This document shows, piece after piece, positions 1 through 8,712 of a stretch of 64,000 nucleotides of DNA (the stretch's first letter is position 1; each line of letters begins with the position of its first letter). Source of the DNA: Paenibacillus contaminans (GTDB lineage: Bacteria; Bacillota; Bacilli; Paenibacillales; NBRC-103111); assembly GCF_003285015.1 (NCBI RefSeq), contig NZ_QMFB01000033.1, positions 1-64,000 of the forward strand, in the 5' to 3' direction. The notes beneath the pieces are model-generated. The model was given only the letters and a program-made list of their open reading frames with translations, was not told the DNA's origin and did no database searches. Both the position numbers and the translations under genes were made by a program.

Positions 1-16
1 CCATCTTTTGTTAACC

Positions 17-37
17 GCCTAGATGCTAGGCTTTTTT
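17..37 (+). terminator. Rho-independent terminator of an upstream gene
   Basis: A six-base stem (gcctag / ctaggc) with a three-base loop is followed directly by six T. It would end a rightward gene lying left of the window. Confidence 0.75.
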
Positions 38-149
38 CAAGTGTCCTTGACAAAGGGTCCAGATCATTATTGGCCGGGGCTTTTTGCTGCGTCCGCACGA
101 GACTCTGCACAGATTTACAAATGTATTTGCAAATCGCCGCCATGCTTAA

Positions 150-330
150 TGGAAAACCTGCAGTTATTTTTTGAAAATTACCTTGATTAGCAGATTTTAA
201 TGGAAAAACTCCAGTTAACATTATAGAAATTCCTCAAAAACTAAAAAATCCCTCAAATTACCTGCAGTTTTTCCAGCTAAATGTCGTTTCCTCGCTTTTT
301 AGCCGAAAATAACTGCATGTTTTCCAGTTA
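150..330. repeat. Cluster of four CTGCAG-centred short repeats
   Basis: Four related motifs lie in the otherwise gene-free stretch 38-548. Forward copies (TGGAAAA-CTGCAG-TT-ATTTT type) begin near 150 and 199; reverse-complement copies lie near 260 and 309. Related copies occur at 32420, 42653-42785 and 50166 in this window, so this is a dispersed family. No ORF with a credible ribosome site was found here. Confidence 0.6.
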
Positions 331-506
331 GCACCCGTCTGCGCACGTCCGCGCAGCTTCTCCACGCGTAGATTCATTCGTTCTTCCGCAGGTGAATGCT
401 CAAGAAGTAAACTCAAATTTGTTTTTGTCATAGCGTACCCATGCATGATCAAGTCTTCACTTTGCTAGAACCGGGCGATGTCCTAGTCGTTAATCCCGCG
501 GCATCA

Positions 507-515
507 TGCTATACT
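507..515 (+). promoter_or_regulatory. Extended -10 promoter of the kinase/regulator operon
   Basis: TGC followed by TATACT forms an extended -10 element 34 bases before the ATG at 549. The -35 region is weak, as is usual for extended -10 promoters. Confidence 0.45.
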
Positions 516-548
516 AAGGCTATCCTCAAAGTAACGGAGGAAAGAAGC

Positions 549-1934
549 ATGTTGTTCGTATGGATTGCATTATGGCTCGTCAGCATCGTGCTGCTCATGT
601 CGGATTCGCGCAAAAGCTCGATCCGCTGGCTCAGCGCGGTCGCCTTCTGCGGCGGCTGCGGAGCGCTCTCGGCGGTAATCGGCGATACGATACTGCCCTA
701 CGCGATCGAACAAGGCGCGAATGCTACGATCCAGAAGCTGCTTGACGGCTTGCGTATTTTGACTTCGCTGTTTCAATATTACGGAATGCCTTATTCCTTT
801 GCGCTGTTTGCGCTATATTATAATACGCCATCTCTGGTCGGATCACGGATCCGCTTTGCTTCCTCGGTGCTGCTTATTCCAGCCGCCGCCATGCTGTTGT
901 TCGTCAAGCCGATTCATCCGGTAAATTATCCGATTGCCGCGCTTTGGGCGCTTCCTTACGTCGTGGCGGGCACGCTGCTCGTATTGTTCAAGCGGGAGCC
1001 GACGCGCGCTTTGCGGCGCAATCATATGCTCGTCATTTTGATCGTGGTGCCAACCGTCGTTTTCTGCGCCGTGATGAATTACGTGCTCCCGTCTCTCGGC
1101 TATTTCGAAATGTGGCGCTACAACACGTGGATAATCGCGTACGCCGTGCTGCTGTTTTTGGTCGCTATTTTTAAGTACGGGTTTATGGGCGTGCAATTCC
1201 TGATCGAGAAAAAACGTCTGGACGTCACGATCCGGGCGATTACTTCTGGAACGTCGATTTTGAATCATGCCATCAAGAACGACGTCGGCAAAATGAAGCT
1301 GTTCTCCGAAAAAATCGCGGCCTATGCGGAAGAAACGAAGCAGACCGAGCTTGCGGCGGATATTCAGGTGATCCGGAATGCGTCCCGGCATATCCAAGAG
1401 ATGATTTCGCGCGTTCACGAGCAAACGCAGGATTTGGCGCTTGTCGTCGGCCGCCACCGGCCTGCGGACATCGTCCGCGAGCTGCTTGAGCAGCTGGCGC
1501 CGTATCTGCGTCATTTGGATGTCGGGGTCGAGCTGAAGGAAGATGTGGAGCTTGAGATAGACAGGGCCCAAATCGCCGAAACGGTCAACAACCTTATTAT
1601 GAATGCAGCGGAGGCTATGCCGAAGGGCGGGTCGCTGTTTGTGCGCTTATATGAGACGAAAAAACATGCCGTAATCGAAGTGCGGGATACCGGTCCCGGC
1701 ATTGCCAAGCAGCATCTTAAGCAAGTGCTGGAGCCTTTCTATTCGACTAAGGGCGGCGGAGGACGGCTCAATTTCGGGCTCGGGCTCGCTTACTGTTACA
1801 ATGTCATGAACAAACACGGCGGCAAAATGGAAATCGATAGCGAAATCGGGAAGGGCACGGCGGTTTCGCTTTATTTCTCCAGAAGAAGGAGAGGGACGCA
1901 TGGAACGAATCAAGGTGCTGATCGTCGAGGATGA
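549..1934 (+). CDS. Seven-helix membrane sensor histidine kinase
   Basis: A 461-residue sensor kinase that should autophosphorylate and pass phosphate to the response regulator encoded next. Residues 1-215 hold about seven hydrophobic segments and no recognisable extracellular domain. The likely phospho-acceptor is H240 in the motif LNHAIKND, followed by an N box (NNLIMNAAEA, about 347), a G1 box (DTGPGI, about 380) and a GLGLAYC G2 box. The ATG at 549 has a GGAGG site eight bases upstream; an in-frame ATG at 441 lies before the likely promoter and lacks a ribosome site. The 3' end overlaps the regulator gene by 35 bases, so the two are co-translated. The stimulus is unknown. Confidence 0.88.
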   Translation: MLFVWIALWLVSIVLLMSDSRKSSIRWLSAVAFCGGCGALSAVIGDTILPYAIEQGANATIQKLLDGLRILTSLFQYYGMPYSFALFALYYNTPSLVGSRIRFASSVLLIPAAAMLLFVKPIHPVNYPIAALWALPYVVAGTLLVLFKREPTRALRRNHMLVILIVVPTVVFCAVMNYVLPSLGYFEMWRYNTWIIAYAVLLFLVAIFKYGFMGVQFLIEKKRLDVTIRAITSGTSILNHAIKNDVGKMKLFSEKIAAYAEETKQTELAADIQVIRNASRHIQEMISRVHEQTQDLALVVGRHRPADIVRELLEQLAPYLRHLDVGVELKEDVELEIDRAQIAETVNNLIMNAAEAMPKGGSLFVRLYETKKHAVIEVRDTGPGIAKQHLKQVLEPFYSTKGGGGRLNFGLGLAYCYNVMNKHGGKMEIDSEIGKGTAVSLYFSRRRRGTHGTNQGADRRG

Positions 1935-2568
1935 TCCGGATTGGCTGCGCGGGCTTACGGCATATTTGGCGAAGGAGCCGGATGTTGCCGTCGTGGCGCA
2001 GGCAAGCACGGCAGAGGATGCGCTGACGGCGATCCGCGGGCACGAGCTCGACATCGTGCTGATGGATATTATGCTGGCCAGCAGCATGGAGGGCATTTGG
2101 CTGACGGAGGAAGTGTGCCGCACATGTACCGCCAAGGTAATCATGCTCAGCTCGCTTCGTGAAAACGACGTCGTGTTCAGCGCCTTCCAAGCCGGGGCGA
2201 CGGATTACGTCGTAAAGTCCGAATTCGCCGAAATTCCGGCGGCGATCCGCGGCGCGCATCAGAACCGCTCGTCGATTCACGCATCGGTCGCGGAGCAAAT
2301 GCGCGAGGAGTTCCGGCGGTTGAAGCAGCTGGAGCGCCAGGTGCAGGTGAAAGAGGTGCGCGACAAAATAACGCCGGCCGAGCTGCAGGTGCTGGAGATG
2401 ATCGATAGCGGCTATACGCAGACGGACATTGCCGACAAGCTTGTCGTTTCCATCCGCACGATCAAGGTGCATGTCGGGAACATTCTCAAGAAGCTGGGCG
2501 GCGGGAGCAGCAAGGATGCGGCGAAGAAAGCCCGCGATATGGGCTTTTTTGACGAGAAGAATAAGTAG
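1900..2568 (+). CDS. LuxR/NarL-type response regulator
   Basis: A 222-residue response regulator. The receiver domain shows the acidic pocket (EDD, residues 10-12), the phospho-acceptor D56 in LMDIM, a conserved Ser pair in IMLSS and a Lys in VVKS. The C-terminal quarter is a LuxR/GerE helix-turn-helix (TPAELQVLEMIDSGYTQTDIA followed by RTIKVHVGNILKKL). The start codon has an AAGGAGA site inside the kinase gene. The target is not visible; autoregulation or control of a distant operon are both possible. The 3' end has been tandemly copied into the downstream spacer (see the repeat at 2521-2693). Confidence 0.92.
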   Translation: MERIKVLIVEDDPDWLRGLTAYLAKEPDVAVVAQASTAEDALTAIRGHELDIVLMDIMLASSMEGIWLTEEVCRTCTAKVIMLSSLRENDVVFSAFQAGATDYVVKSEFAEIPAAIRGAHQNRSSIHASVAEQMREEFRRLKQLERQVQVKEVRDKITPAELQVLEMIDSGYTQTDIADKLVVSIRTIKVHVGNILKKLGGGSSKDAAKKARDMGFFDEKNK

Positions 2569-2693
2569 CGAAAGCTGCGACATGGTTTCTTGGACGGGAA
2601 GTACGAGTAGCGAAAGCTGCGGCAAAGGTTTTCGATAAGAAGCACAAAATTGCGAAGCCCCGCGACAAGGACGAGTTGCGACGGGAATAGCAG
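2521..2693 (+). repeat. 42-bp tandem copies of the regulator gene's 3' end
   Basis: Units begin with GCGAA at 2521, 2568, 2610 and 2652, the last three spaced exactly 42 bases. The first is the coding end of the response regulator (KARDMGFFDEKNK-stop). The second, read in frame, gives KLRHGFLDGKYE-stop, so the peptide similarity and the terminal stop are kept. Later copies are more decayed. Confidence 0.6.
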
Positions 2694-2694
2694 A

Positions 2695-2721
2695 AGCCCC
2701 GGTCGCGTGCGACGCGGGGCT
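2695..2721. terminator. Hairpin between convergent genes
   Basis: AGCCCCG pairs with CGGGGCT and, inside it, GTCGC with GCGAC, with one bulged G. It lies between the convergent regulator and AraC genes. Neither side has a strong T run, so termination is likely but not certain. Confidence 0.5.
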
Positions 2722-2729
2722 CGGCCGGT

Positions 2730-4985
2730 TTATTCCGCGACGATGGAGCGTCTGAACTCGCCGGGCGTGACGCCCGTTCCTTTTTTGAACATGCGTATAA
2801 AGGAGTTGACGTTCTGATAGCCGATTTTTTCGGCGATTTCCTGAATTTTGAACGTGGTGTTCTTCAGCATGTCTTTGGCGTTGGCGATGCGGATATCGTT
2901 CAGGTAGTCGCTGAAATGGATGCCGGTTTTCTCCTTGAAATGGGCGGACAGATGGCCGCTCGAGATGTTGAGCTTATCCGCGACCAACTCCTGCGTAACG
3001 TCCAGATGGTAGTTGGCGTTCAAAAAGCTCATGACGAAGGTGACGATCGGATCTTCCACCGATTTGTGCAGATGAATCATATCGGTTGTTTGCGTCAGCA
3101 GCCGTTCGAAAAAATCGATATACTGCTCCACAGAGAGTGCTTTTTTCATATGCTGCTCCGGGGAGTAATGCTTCAATATCACGGAAATATCCAGATTGTA
3201 GGAAATCAGCGCCTTGATCGCTTTCGTCGTTACCTCCACGGCAAGTTGCTTGTAGTGGAAGGCGCTTAAATCTTTTTTGCGCATATGCTCCAGAATACGC
3301 CGAACGAGGTCGATAACGTTCTTCTTGTTGCCGGCCTGCAGATTGGAGAAAAACTCCTGCTCCTCCGCCGCCGTGAATACGTACCTCATCACCTGCGACT
3401 CGTAAACCGTAATGATTTGCGTTTCATGGACCAGCTTTTGCTGCCCCAGCATTTCCACCGCTTTTCCGTAAGCGTCGGGGAAGCTCAGCATGTTGGTCTT
3501 TTCGGGGGAGATGGCGATGGTCAGGACGCAATAATCTTTGTCAAAGTCGAACATGGGCTTTAGCGCTTCCAATGCCTTCCAAACCTTCTGGATACTCTCT
3601 TCGGTGAAAACCAGCGAAACGATTTGTTCCTTCTCGACTTGCAGCGTAACGGTTTCGCCAAACTCCCCCGAAAGATGATTGGAGATCAGCTCCTTGATCG
3701 CATAGGAGGCCCGGTCCTGCCCGATTCCCAGCTCATGATTGAATTGCTGCGTATACGTCAGGTCGAACAATGCTAAATAGAACGGCTTCTTGGTTTCGGT
3801 TAGCTTCTCAATCTCGTTATGCTCGGAGTAAATGCTTTTCAAATGCGTGATGTAGCCGTAATTGCGCAGCAGCTTGTTCTTGTTCGTCAAGTCGGTGCGA
3901 ATGTCGCGGTTGGACTGGAGCAAATGCTGGAATTTCTCGCGGATCATCACATATTCGTTAATGTTGCTTCGCAATGAAATATCCGGATTCTGCTTATTAA
4001 GCGAATGGATAATCGCCTTGATCGGCGTGTTGAACCGGATGCTGAGGATGATGGAGATTAGAACGGCGGCAACAATGGAAACGATCAGCAGCGCGACCAG
4101 CAGCACATTGAGCCGGGCCACCTTGGACGCGATATTCCCGTTGGGAATCGATTGTACGTAGGTGATACCGGTCGTCGCGCCTGTTTTGACAAAAGAATAG
4201 TCGCTGCCCCGCTTGGCGTAGCCTTTCGCGAGGTCTTCCTCCGCAAACTCGACCCGCTGCGCTTGCGGTCCATAGCTGTACAGCAGAGCTCCCCCGGTAT
4301 CCTGCATATAGAAGGCGGAAGGGCCGGACACCTGGAAGGCTTGAAACAGCTTGTCCGCGTTGAGGAAGGCGATGATATAGAAGTCCTCGAATTTGTTCTT
4401 GATGACGACGGGCAGCAGGTTGCCGACAGACAATTTGGTTTGATCCGGATTGGTTCTGGCAAAGATCGCCGCAGGAAACAACTGGAGCCGATCGTCCCCG
4501 AGGAACTGCTCTTCCCAAAATTGCGGGGGATACGCCGGACTGTTGTAACGCACGGCGAAGGTAGCCGCGGCGTTGTCGAACCCGGATGCGTCCACGACGA
4601 CGCCGGTTTTCTGAAAATAGAACAAAATATTGTGCAAATATAGAAGCGGATTCGTCAACAAGGCGTTCAGCTTGTCGCGGATGCGAAAATAAAGCTCGAA
4701 CTCGGCTGGTGAAGGGTTATTTTTGAAAACGGTTACAGTGTCGTCGAAGTAGAATCCGCTCAGCATGCTGTCGATCAGTTGGATATGGTTCTCATAGCTG
4801 TCCGTCGTTTTGCTCAGGTTCAATTGGTTCGCGTGGATAATCTCGTTCTTGATGTTGGTTTGAAAGAAGGAGAAGGATAAGGCGTTGAAAGAAAGCAACA
4901 GCAGAATGATGCCGAGAAAGCCGGACAGCAGCCGCAGAAGCAAGGAATTTTTGGATAATGGAAAGAGCTGTTTGGTGTTCATCAT
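2730..4985 (-). CDS. Membrane-anchored AraC-family sensor-regulator
   Basis: A 751-residue one-component regulator of the YtdP/YesN-like kind common in Paenibacillaceae. It has a transmembrane segment at about residues 15-40, an extracellular sensor region to about 290, a second transmembrane segment (LLVALLIVSIVAAVLISIIL), a HAMP-like stretch, a long cytoplasmic linker and a C-terminal double helix-turn-helix AraC domain (IRIANAKDMLKNTTFKIQEI and the IGYQNVNSFIRMFKK signature). It is divergent from the importer genes at 5253, so it probably activates them in response to the extracellular sugar. The start is placed at MMNTKQ with an AAAGGA site; a longer reading up to 5279 would run over the divergent gene's start and is rejected. 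Confidence 0.9.
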   Translation of the reverse strand: MMNTKQLFPLSKNSLLLRLLSGFLGIILLLLSFNALSFSFFQTNIKNEIIHANQLNLSKTTDSYENHIQLIDSMLSGFYFDDTVTVFKNNPSPAEFELYFRIRDKLNALLTNPLLYLHNILFYFQKTGVVVDASGFDNAAATFAVRYNSPAYPPQFWEEQFLGDDRLQLFPAAIFARTNPDQTKLSVGNLLPVVIKNKFEDFYIIAFLNADKLFQAFQVSGPSAFYMQDTGGALLYSYGPQAQRVEFAEEDLAKGYAKRGSDYSFVKTGATTGITYVQSIPNGNIASKVARLNVLLVALLIVSIVAAVLISIILSIRFNTPIKAIIHSLNKQNPDISLRSNINEYVMIREKFQHLLQSNRDIRTDLTNKNKLLRNYGYITHLKSIYSEHNEIEKLTETKKPFYLALFDLTYTQQFNHELGIGQDRASYAIKELISNHLSGEFGETVTLQVEKEQIVSLVFTEESIQKVWKALEALKPMFDFDKDYCVLTIAISPEKTNMLSFPDAYGKAVEMLGQQKLVHETQIITVYESQVMRYVFTAAEEQEFFSNLQAGNKKNVIDLVRRILEHMRKKDLSAFHYKQLAVEVTTKAIKALISYNLDISVILKHYSPEQHMKKALSVEQYIDFFERLLTQTTDMIHLHKSVEDPIVTFVMSFLNANYHLDVTQELVADKLNISSGHLSAHFKEKTGIHFSDYLNDIRIANAKDMLKNTTFKIQEIAEKIGYQNVNSFIRMFKKGTGVTPGEFRRSIVAE

Positions 4986-5252
4986 GGCAGGCCCGATTCC
5001 TTTCTTCCGTTTTGATTCTCCCTTATTTTGCTGCGCGCGTAGAGGAAAAGCAATATGCTTTTCCCCATCGAATACACCAATTTGCGGTTTACCCGAAAAA
5101 TCGCGGATATGGCGTGAAAGTGTGCGTATACAGCGGCGGCCTCCGCCCGGTATTGTGGTGTCAAGCGGTCCGTTCCCGACGGTTTCGACAATGGCTCGAA
5201 TAAGCCCAGGGGGTCGCAAACCATCACACAAAAAAGAAGAGGTGTTGCCATT

Positions 5253-6911
5253 TTGCAAACGAAAACGAAGAAACGACAATTGGCTTCGTCGGTCGCTTCG
5301 GCGCTAGTCCTCGCATCGCTGACGCTTGCGGGCTGTTCAAGTCCGGAGAAGGAGCCGCAGCCGTCCGGAACACCGGCGGGAAACGGCGAGAAAGGCGCGA
5401 GCGAGACAAACAAGCCGGGGAATGACAAGCAGAACGGTACGCAAATTGTGGCGCCGGGATCGCTTACGCTGCGCGTCGGCATCCAGGACAGTTATTATGC
5501 GCCCGCCAGCTTGGCGAACAATTTGCCGGTATTCCAGCAGATCGAGCAAAAAACCGGGGTCAAGCTGCAATGGGAAGTTACGCCGCCGGACCAGTTCAAG
5601 CAAGTCATGCAGCTGAAGCTGGCGTCGGGCAAAGACTTGCCGGATTTGATCCAGATGCCGAACGGGGCAAGCGATATGGTCAAATACGGGTCCGAAGGGT
5701 TGCTGCTGCCGCTGGAGGATTTGATCGACAAGCATGCGCCGAATATTAAGAAGCTGTTTGAGAAGGACCCGAATATCGTCAAAAGTCTGAAATCGCCGGA
5801 CGGGCATATTTACGGGCTGCCTACGCTTAATTATTCGCCGCAAATGACAACGATGATCATCCGCAAAGATTGGCTGGATCGTCTGAATTTGAAAGCGCCG
5901 GAAACGATCGACGAATGGCTGACCGTGCTGCGGGCGTTTAAGGAGAAGGACCCGAACGGCAACCAGAAGGCCGATGAAATTCCGCTTTCCGTTTCCGGTC
6001 CGCTCGGCGTCCTGCCGCTGTTCGGCAACGCGTTCGGATTGCATTTGAGCGAAAGCCGCGATTGGTGGGCGGATGCGAACGGCAAGGTAAGCTACGAGTG
6101 GATAGATGACAAAATGAAGGATTTGCTGGCGTTCCTGAACACGCTCTATAAGGAGGGCTTGCTCGACCCTGGCTATCCGACGACGCAAGGCGATAAGGAA
6201 TCGGCGAATATCAACAATAATTTGGCCGGCGTGTTTTACAAGCATATGGGCAATATTCCGATTCATGAAGGCGTATTAAAGCAAAGCGGCATAAACAGCG
6301 CCAAGTTGGTCGGAGTCGCACCTCCTGCCGGTAAGGACGAGAAGCGGTATTTGCTCGGCAACTCGCTTGCGAGTATTTTTGTCTCTGTTAACAAGAGCGT
6401 TAAGGACCCGGTGGCGACGATTAAGTGGCTCGATTACGTGTTTGCGTCGGAGGAAGGGCAGCGGTATATGCTGGCGGGTATCGAAGGCGTTACGTACACG
6501 ATGGAGAATGGAAAAATCAAGCTGATGGAATCGTTCCTGAAGCCTGCGGCGGGCGTCGATCCAGGCAGAGCGGTCGGGACGGAGTCGGTGCTGCCGCATA
6601 TTTTGACCTATGAATTTTTCGAGGCGTACTGGTCGGCTTCCAATCCGGAGCTATGGGCGCAAACGAAGGAGCTTCAGAAAATGGTCGTCCCGCCGTATCC
6701 GCAAATTATCGACTCCCCGGACGAGCAGCGCAGCGTAAGCCGGCTGTCGGGCGATACTACGACGTACCGAAACGAAATGCTGCTGAAATTCATTACGGGC
6801 AAGGAGAGTCTCGACAACTTCGGCAAATACAAGGAAACGCTAAAAAGCATGGGCATCGACGAGTGGGGTAAAATCGAACAGCAAAAGTATGACCGCGTCT
6901 CGAAAAAATGA
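5253..6911 (+). CDS. ABC importer substrate-binding lipoprotein (LipO/YtcQ type)
   Basis: A 552-residue extracellular solute-binding protein. The signal peptide carries a lipobox ending LTLAGC with the lipidated Cys at residue 28, then a low-complexity Pro/Gly/Lys linker to about residue 65. The mature part has the family 1 binding-protein layout (GKDLPDLIQMP, IYGLPTLNYSPQ, the MIIRKDWLDRLNLKAPETIDEW block). The start is TTG with an AGAGGTG site. Length fits the LipO/YtcQ group, which imports oligosaccharides or glycosides. It overlaps the first permease by four bases (ATGA). No ATPase is encoded here, so a shared MsmX-type ATPase elsewhere is inferred. Confidence 0.93.
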   Translation: MQTKTKKRQLASSVASALVLASLTLAGCSSPEKEPQPSGTPAGNGEKGASETNKPGNDKQNGTQIVAPGSLTLRVGIQDSYYAPASLANNLPVFQQIEQKTGVKLQWEVTPPDQFKQVMQLKLASGKDLPDLIQMPNGASDMVKYGSEGLLLPLEDLIDKHAPNIKKLFEKDPNIVKSLKSPDGHIYGLPTLNYSPQMTTMIIRKDWLDRLNLKAPETIDEWLTVLRAFKEKDPNGNQKADEIPLSVSGPLGVLPLFGNAFGLHLSESRDWWADANGKVSYEWIDDKMKDLLAFLNTLYKEGLLDPGYPTTQGDKESANINNNLAGVFYKHMGNIPIHEGVLKQSGINSAKLVGVAPPAGKDEKRYLLGNSLASIFVSVNKSVKDPVATIKWLDYVFASEEGQRYMLAGIEGVTYTMENGKIKLMESFLKPAAGVDPGRAVGTESVLPHILTYEFFEAYWSASNPELWAQTKELQKMVVPPYPQIIDSPDEQRSVSRLSGDTTTYRNEMLLKFITGKESLDNFGKYKETLKSMGIDEWGKIEQQKYDRVSKK

Positions 6912-7807
6912 TGCTGGCCAAATGGAAGAAAGATAAATATATTTGGCTGCTCCTCTCGCCTGTGCTCGTCTACTATGCGGTGTTCCACTACGCGCCGATG
7001 TACGGGGTCATCATTGCCTTCAAAGAATATTCACCGGTCAAGGGAATATGGGGGAGCCCCTGGGTAGGACTCGAGTGGTTCCAGGAGTTTTTCAACTCTG
7101 TGTACTTCGGCCGTCTTCTGCTGAATACGTTGAAGCTTAGTCTGTACGGCATCCTGTGGGGGTTTCCGGTTCCGATTCTGTTCGCGCTGCTGCTCAATGA
7201 ATTGAAGCAGGGGATGTTCAAAAAAGTCGTGCAGACGGTCAGCTATCTCCCGCACTTCATCTCGATTGTCGTGATCTGCGGCCTCGTCGTCTCGTTCGTG
7301 TCTCCGACGACGGGAATCGTTAACGAACTGCTCAAGCAGTTCGGCTTCGCACCGATTCATTTCCTCGCAGAGCCGGAATGGTTTCGGACGGTTTACATCG
7401 GTTCAGGCATCTGGCAGTCGTTCGGCTGGAATTCGATCATCTTTATCGCTGCGATCGCATCGATCAACCCGGAGTTGTACGAGGCGGCCGTAACGGACGG
7501 AGCCAGCCGCTGGGAGAAGATGCGGTACATTACGCTGCCGGGCATTTTTCCGACGATCATGATTTTGCTGATGCTCAACTTCGGCTCCTTGCTCAGCGTT
7601 GGCTTCGAGAAAATTATTTTGCTGTACAATCCATCCACGTACGAGACGGCCGACGTCATCTCGACTTACGTGTATCGCAAAGGCTTACTCGATTCCGATT
7701 TCAGCTTCGCCGCCGCGGTATCGCTGTTCAATAGCGTCATCAATTTCATGCTGCTTGTCCTCTTTAACAGGCTCAGCAGGAAAGTCACGGAAGTATCTTT
7801 GTGGTAA
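6908..7807 (+). CDS. ABC sugar permease, LplB type
   Basis: A 299-residue membrane subunit with about six helices and the EAA loop typical of binding-protein-dependent permeases (YEAAVTDGASRWEKMRYITLP, near residue 195). It partners the second permease at 7821 and the lipoprotein at 5253. Translation is coupled to the lipoprotein through the ATGA overlap. Family length is normal. Confidence 0.94.
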   Translation: MMLAKWKKDKYIWLLLSPVLVYYAVFHYAPMYGVIIAFKEYSPVKGIWGSPWVGLEWFQEFFNSVYFGRLLLNTLKLSLYGILWGFPVPILFALLLNELKQGMFKKVVQTVSYLPHFISIVVICGLVVSFVSPTTGIVNELLKQFGFAPIHFLAEPEWFRTVYIGSGIWQSFGWNSIIFIAAIASINPELYEAAVTDGASRWEKMRYITLPGIFPTIMILLMLNFGSLLSVGFEKIILLYNPSTYETADVISTYVYRKGLLDSDFSFAAAVSLFNSVINFMLLVLFNRLSRKVTEVSLW

Positions 7808-7820
7808 GGAGAGCTGCTTC

Positions 7821-8702
7821 ATGCAAGCCTATCAAAAATCGCTAAGGGAACGGATCGAGGATGCGCTGATCGCGCTCGTCATGCTGGGGGCTATGGCGGT
7901 TACGCTGTACCCGTTCATTTACGTGTTCAGCCTGTCGGTCAGCGATCCGCAGGAAGTGGCGAAAATGTCGGTGTGGCTGTTCCCGAAAGGATTTTCGCTC
8001 GAGGCGTACAAACGGGCGTTCAGCAATCCGGGGTTGTTTACCTCCTACTACAATACGATTTGGTATACGGTTGTTGGTACGGGGGTAAATGTCGCGATGA
8101 CGGTGCTGGCCGGGTTCACGCTGTCGCGCAGAACGTTTTCCAGCCGGCATGTCATTATGATGCTGATTGCATTTACGATGTTTTTCGGCGGAGGGCTCAT
8201 TCCCGAATATTTGCTGATCAAAAATCTCGGTCTGTTCGATACGCGCTGGGCGATTATCCTGCCTTCGGCCGCGAGCGCGTTTCTGATTATTATGGCCCGG
8301 ACGTTTTTTCAGGAAATCCCGGAAAGCTTATATGAATCGGCGTATATTGACGGAGCCAACGATGCGCAGATCATGTGGAAAATCGCCATCCCGCTATCAA
8401 AGCCGATCTTGGCGGTGCTTGCGCTGTTTTATGCGGTCGCCCATTGGAACAGTTATTTCCCCGCGATGATTTATTTAACCGATCCGAAGCTGCAGCCGAT
8501 GCAACTGTATTTGATGAAGCTGCTGATCCAGGAGGACAATACGATGATGCTCGGTTCGTTGACTGGGTTTGACAGGGTGCTCCAATCGCTTTCGATTAAA
8601 TATGCGGTCATTATTATCGTCATTTTGCCGATCGTTCTGATTTATCCGTTCCTGCAGCGGTTCTTCATTAAAGGGGTCATGATCGGATCGGTCAAAGGTT
8701 AG
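7821..8702 (+). CDS. ABC sugar permease, LplC/YtcP type
   Basis: A 293-residue permease with six predicted helices and the EAA loop (YESAYIDGANDAQIMWKIAIP). The ATG at 7821 follows an AAGGAGA site 10 bases upstream; a longer reading back into the first permease gene is in another frame and has no ribosome site. The C terminus FFIKGVMIGSVKG is the usual end for this family. It completes the importer. Confidence 0.94.
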   Translation: MQAYQKSLRERIEDALIALVMLGAMAVTLYPFIYVFSLSVSDPQEVAKMSVWLFPKGFSLEAYKRAFSNPGLFTSYYNTIWYTVVGTGVNVAMTVLAGFTLSRRTFSSRHVIMMLIAFTMFFGGGLIPEYLLIKNLGLFDTRWAIILPSAASAFLIIMARTFFQEIPESLYESAYIDGANDAQIMWKIAIPLSKPILAVLALFYAVAHWNSYFPAMIYLTDPKLQPMQLYLMKLLIQEDNTMMLGSLTGFDRVLQSLSIKYAVIIIVILPIVLIYPFLQRFFIKGVMIGSVKG

Positions 8703-8712
8703 GAGGCAAGCT

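Noticed and set aside
843..1571. Long antisense ORF across the histidine kinase gene
   Set aside because: Shadow of a GC-rich gene: no ribosome site, Arg/His-rich composition, no domain. The same applies to antisense ORFs at 5337-6266, 20525-21970, 34291-35589 and 44547-46043.
2730..5279. 849-residue version of the AraC regulator
   Set aside because: The first 98 residues overlap the divergent lipoprotein's start and signal sequence and have low-quality composition; the MMNTKQ start gives the expected N-terminal membrane helix.
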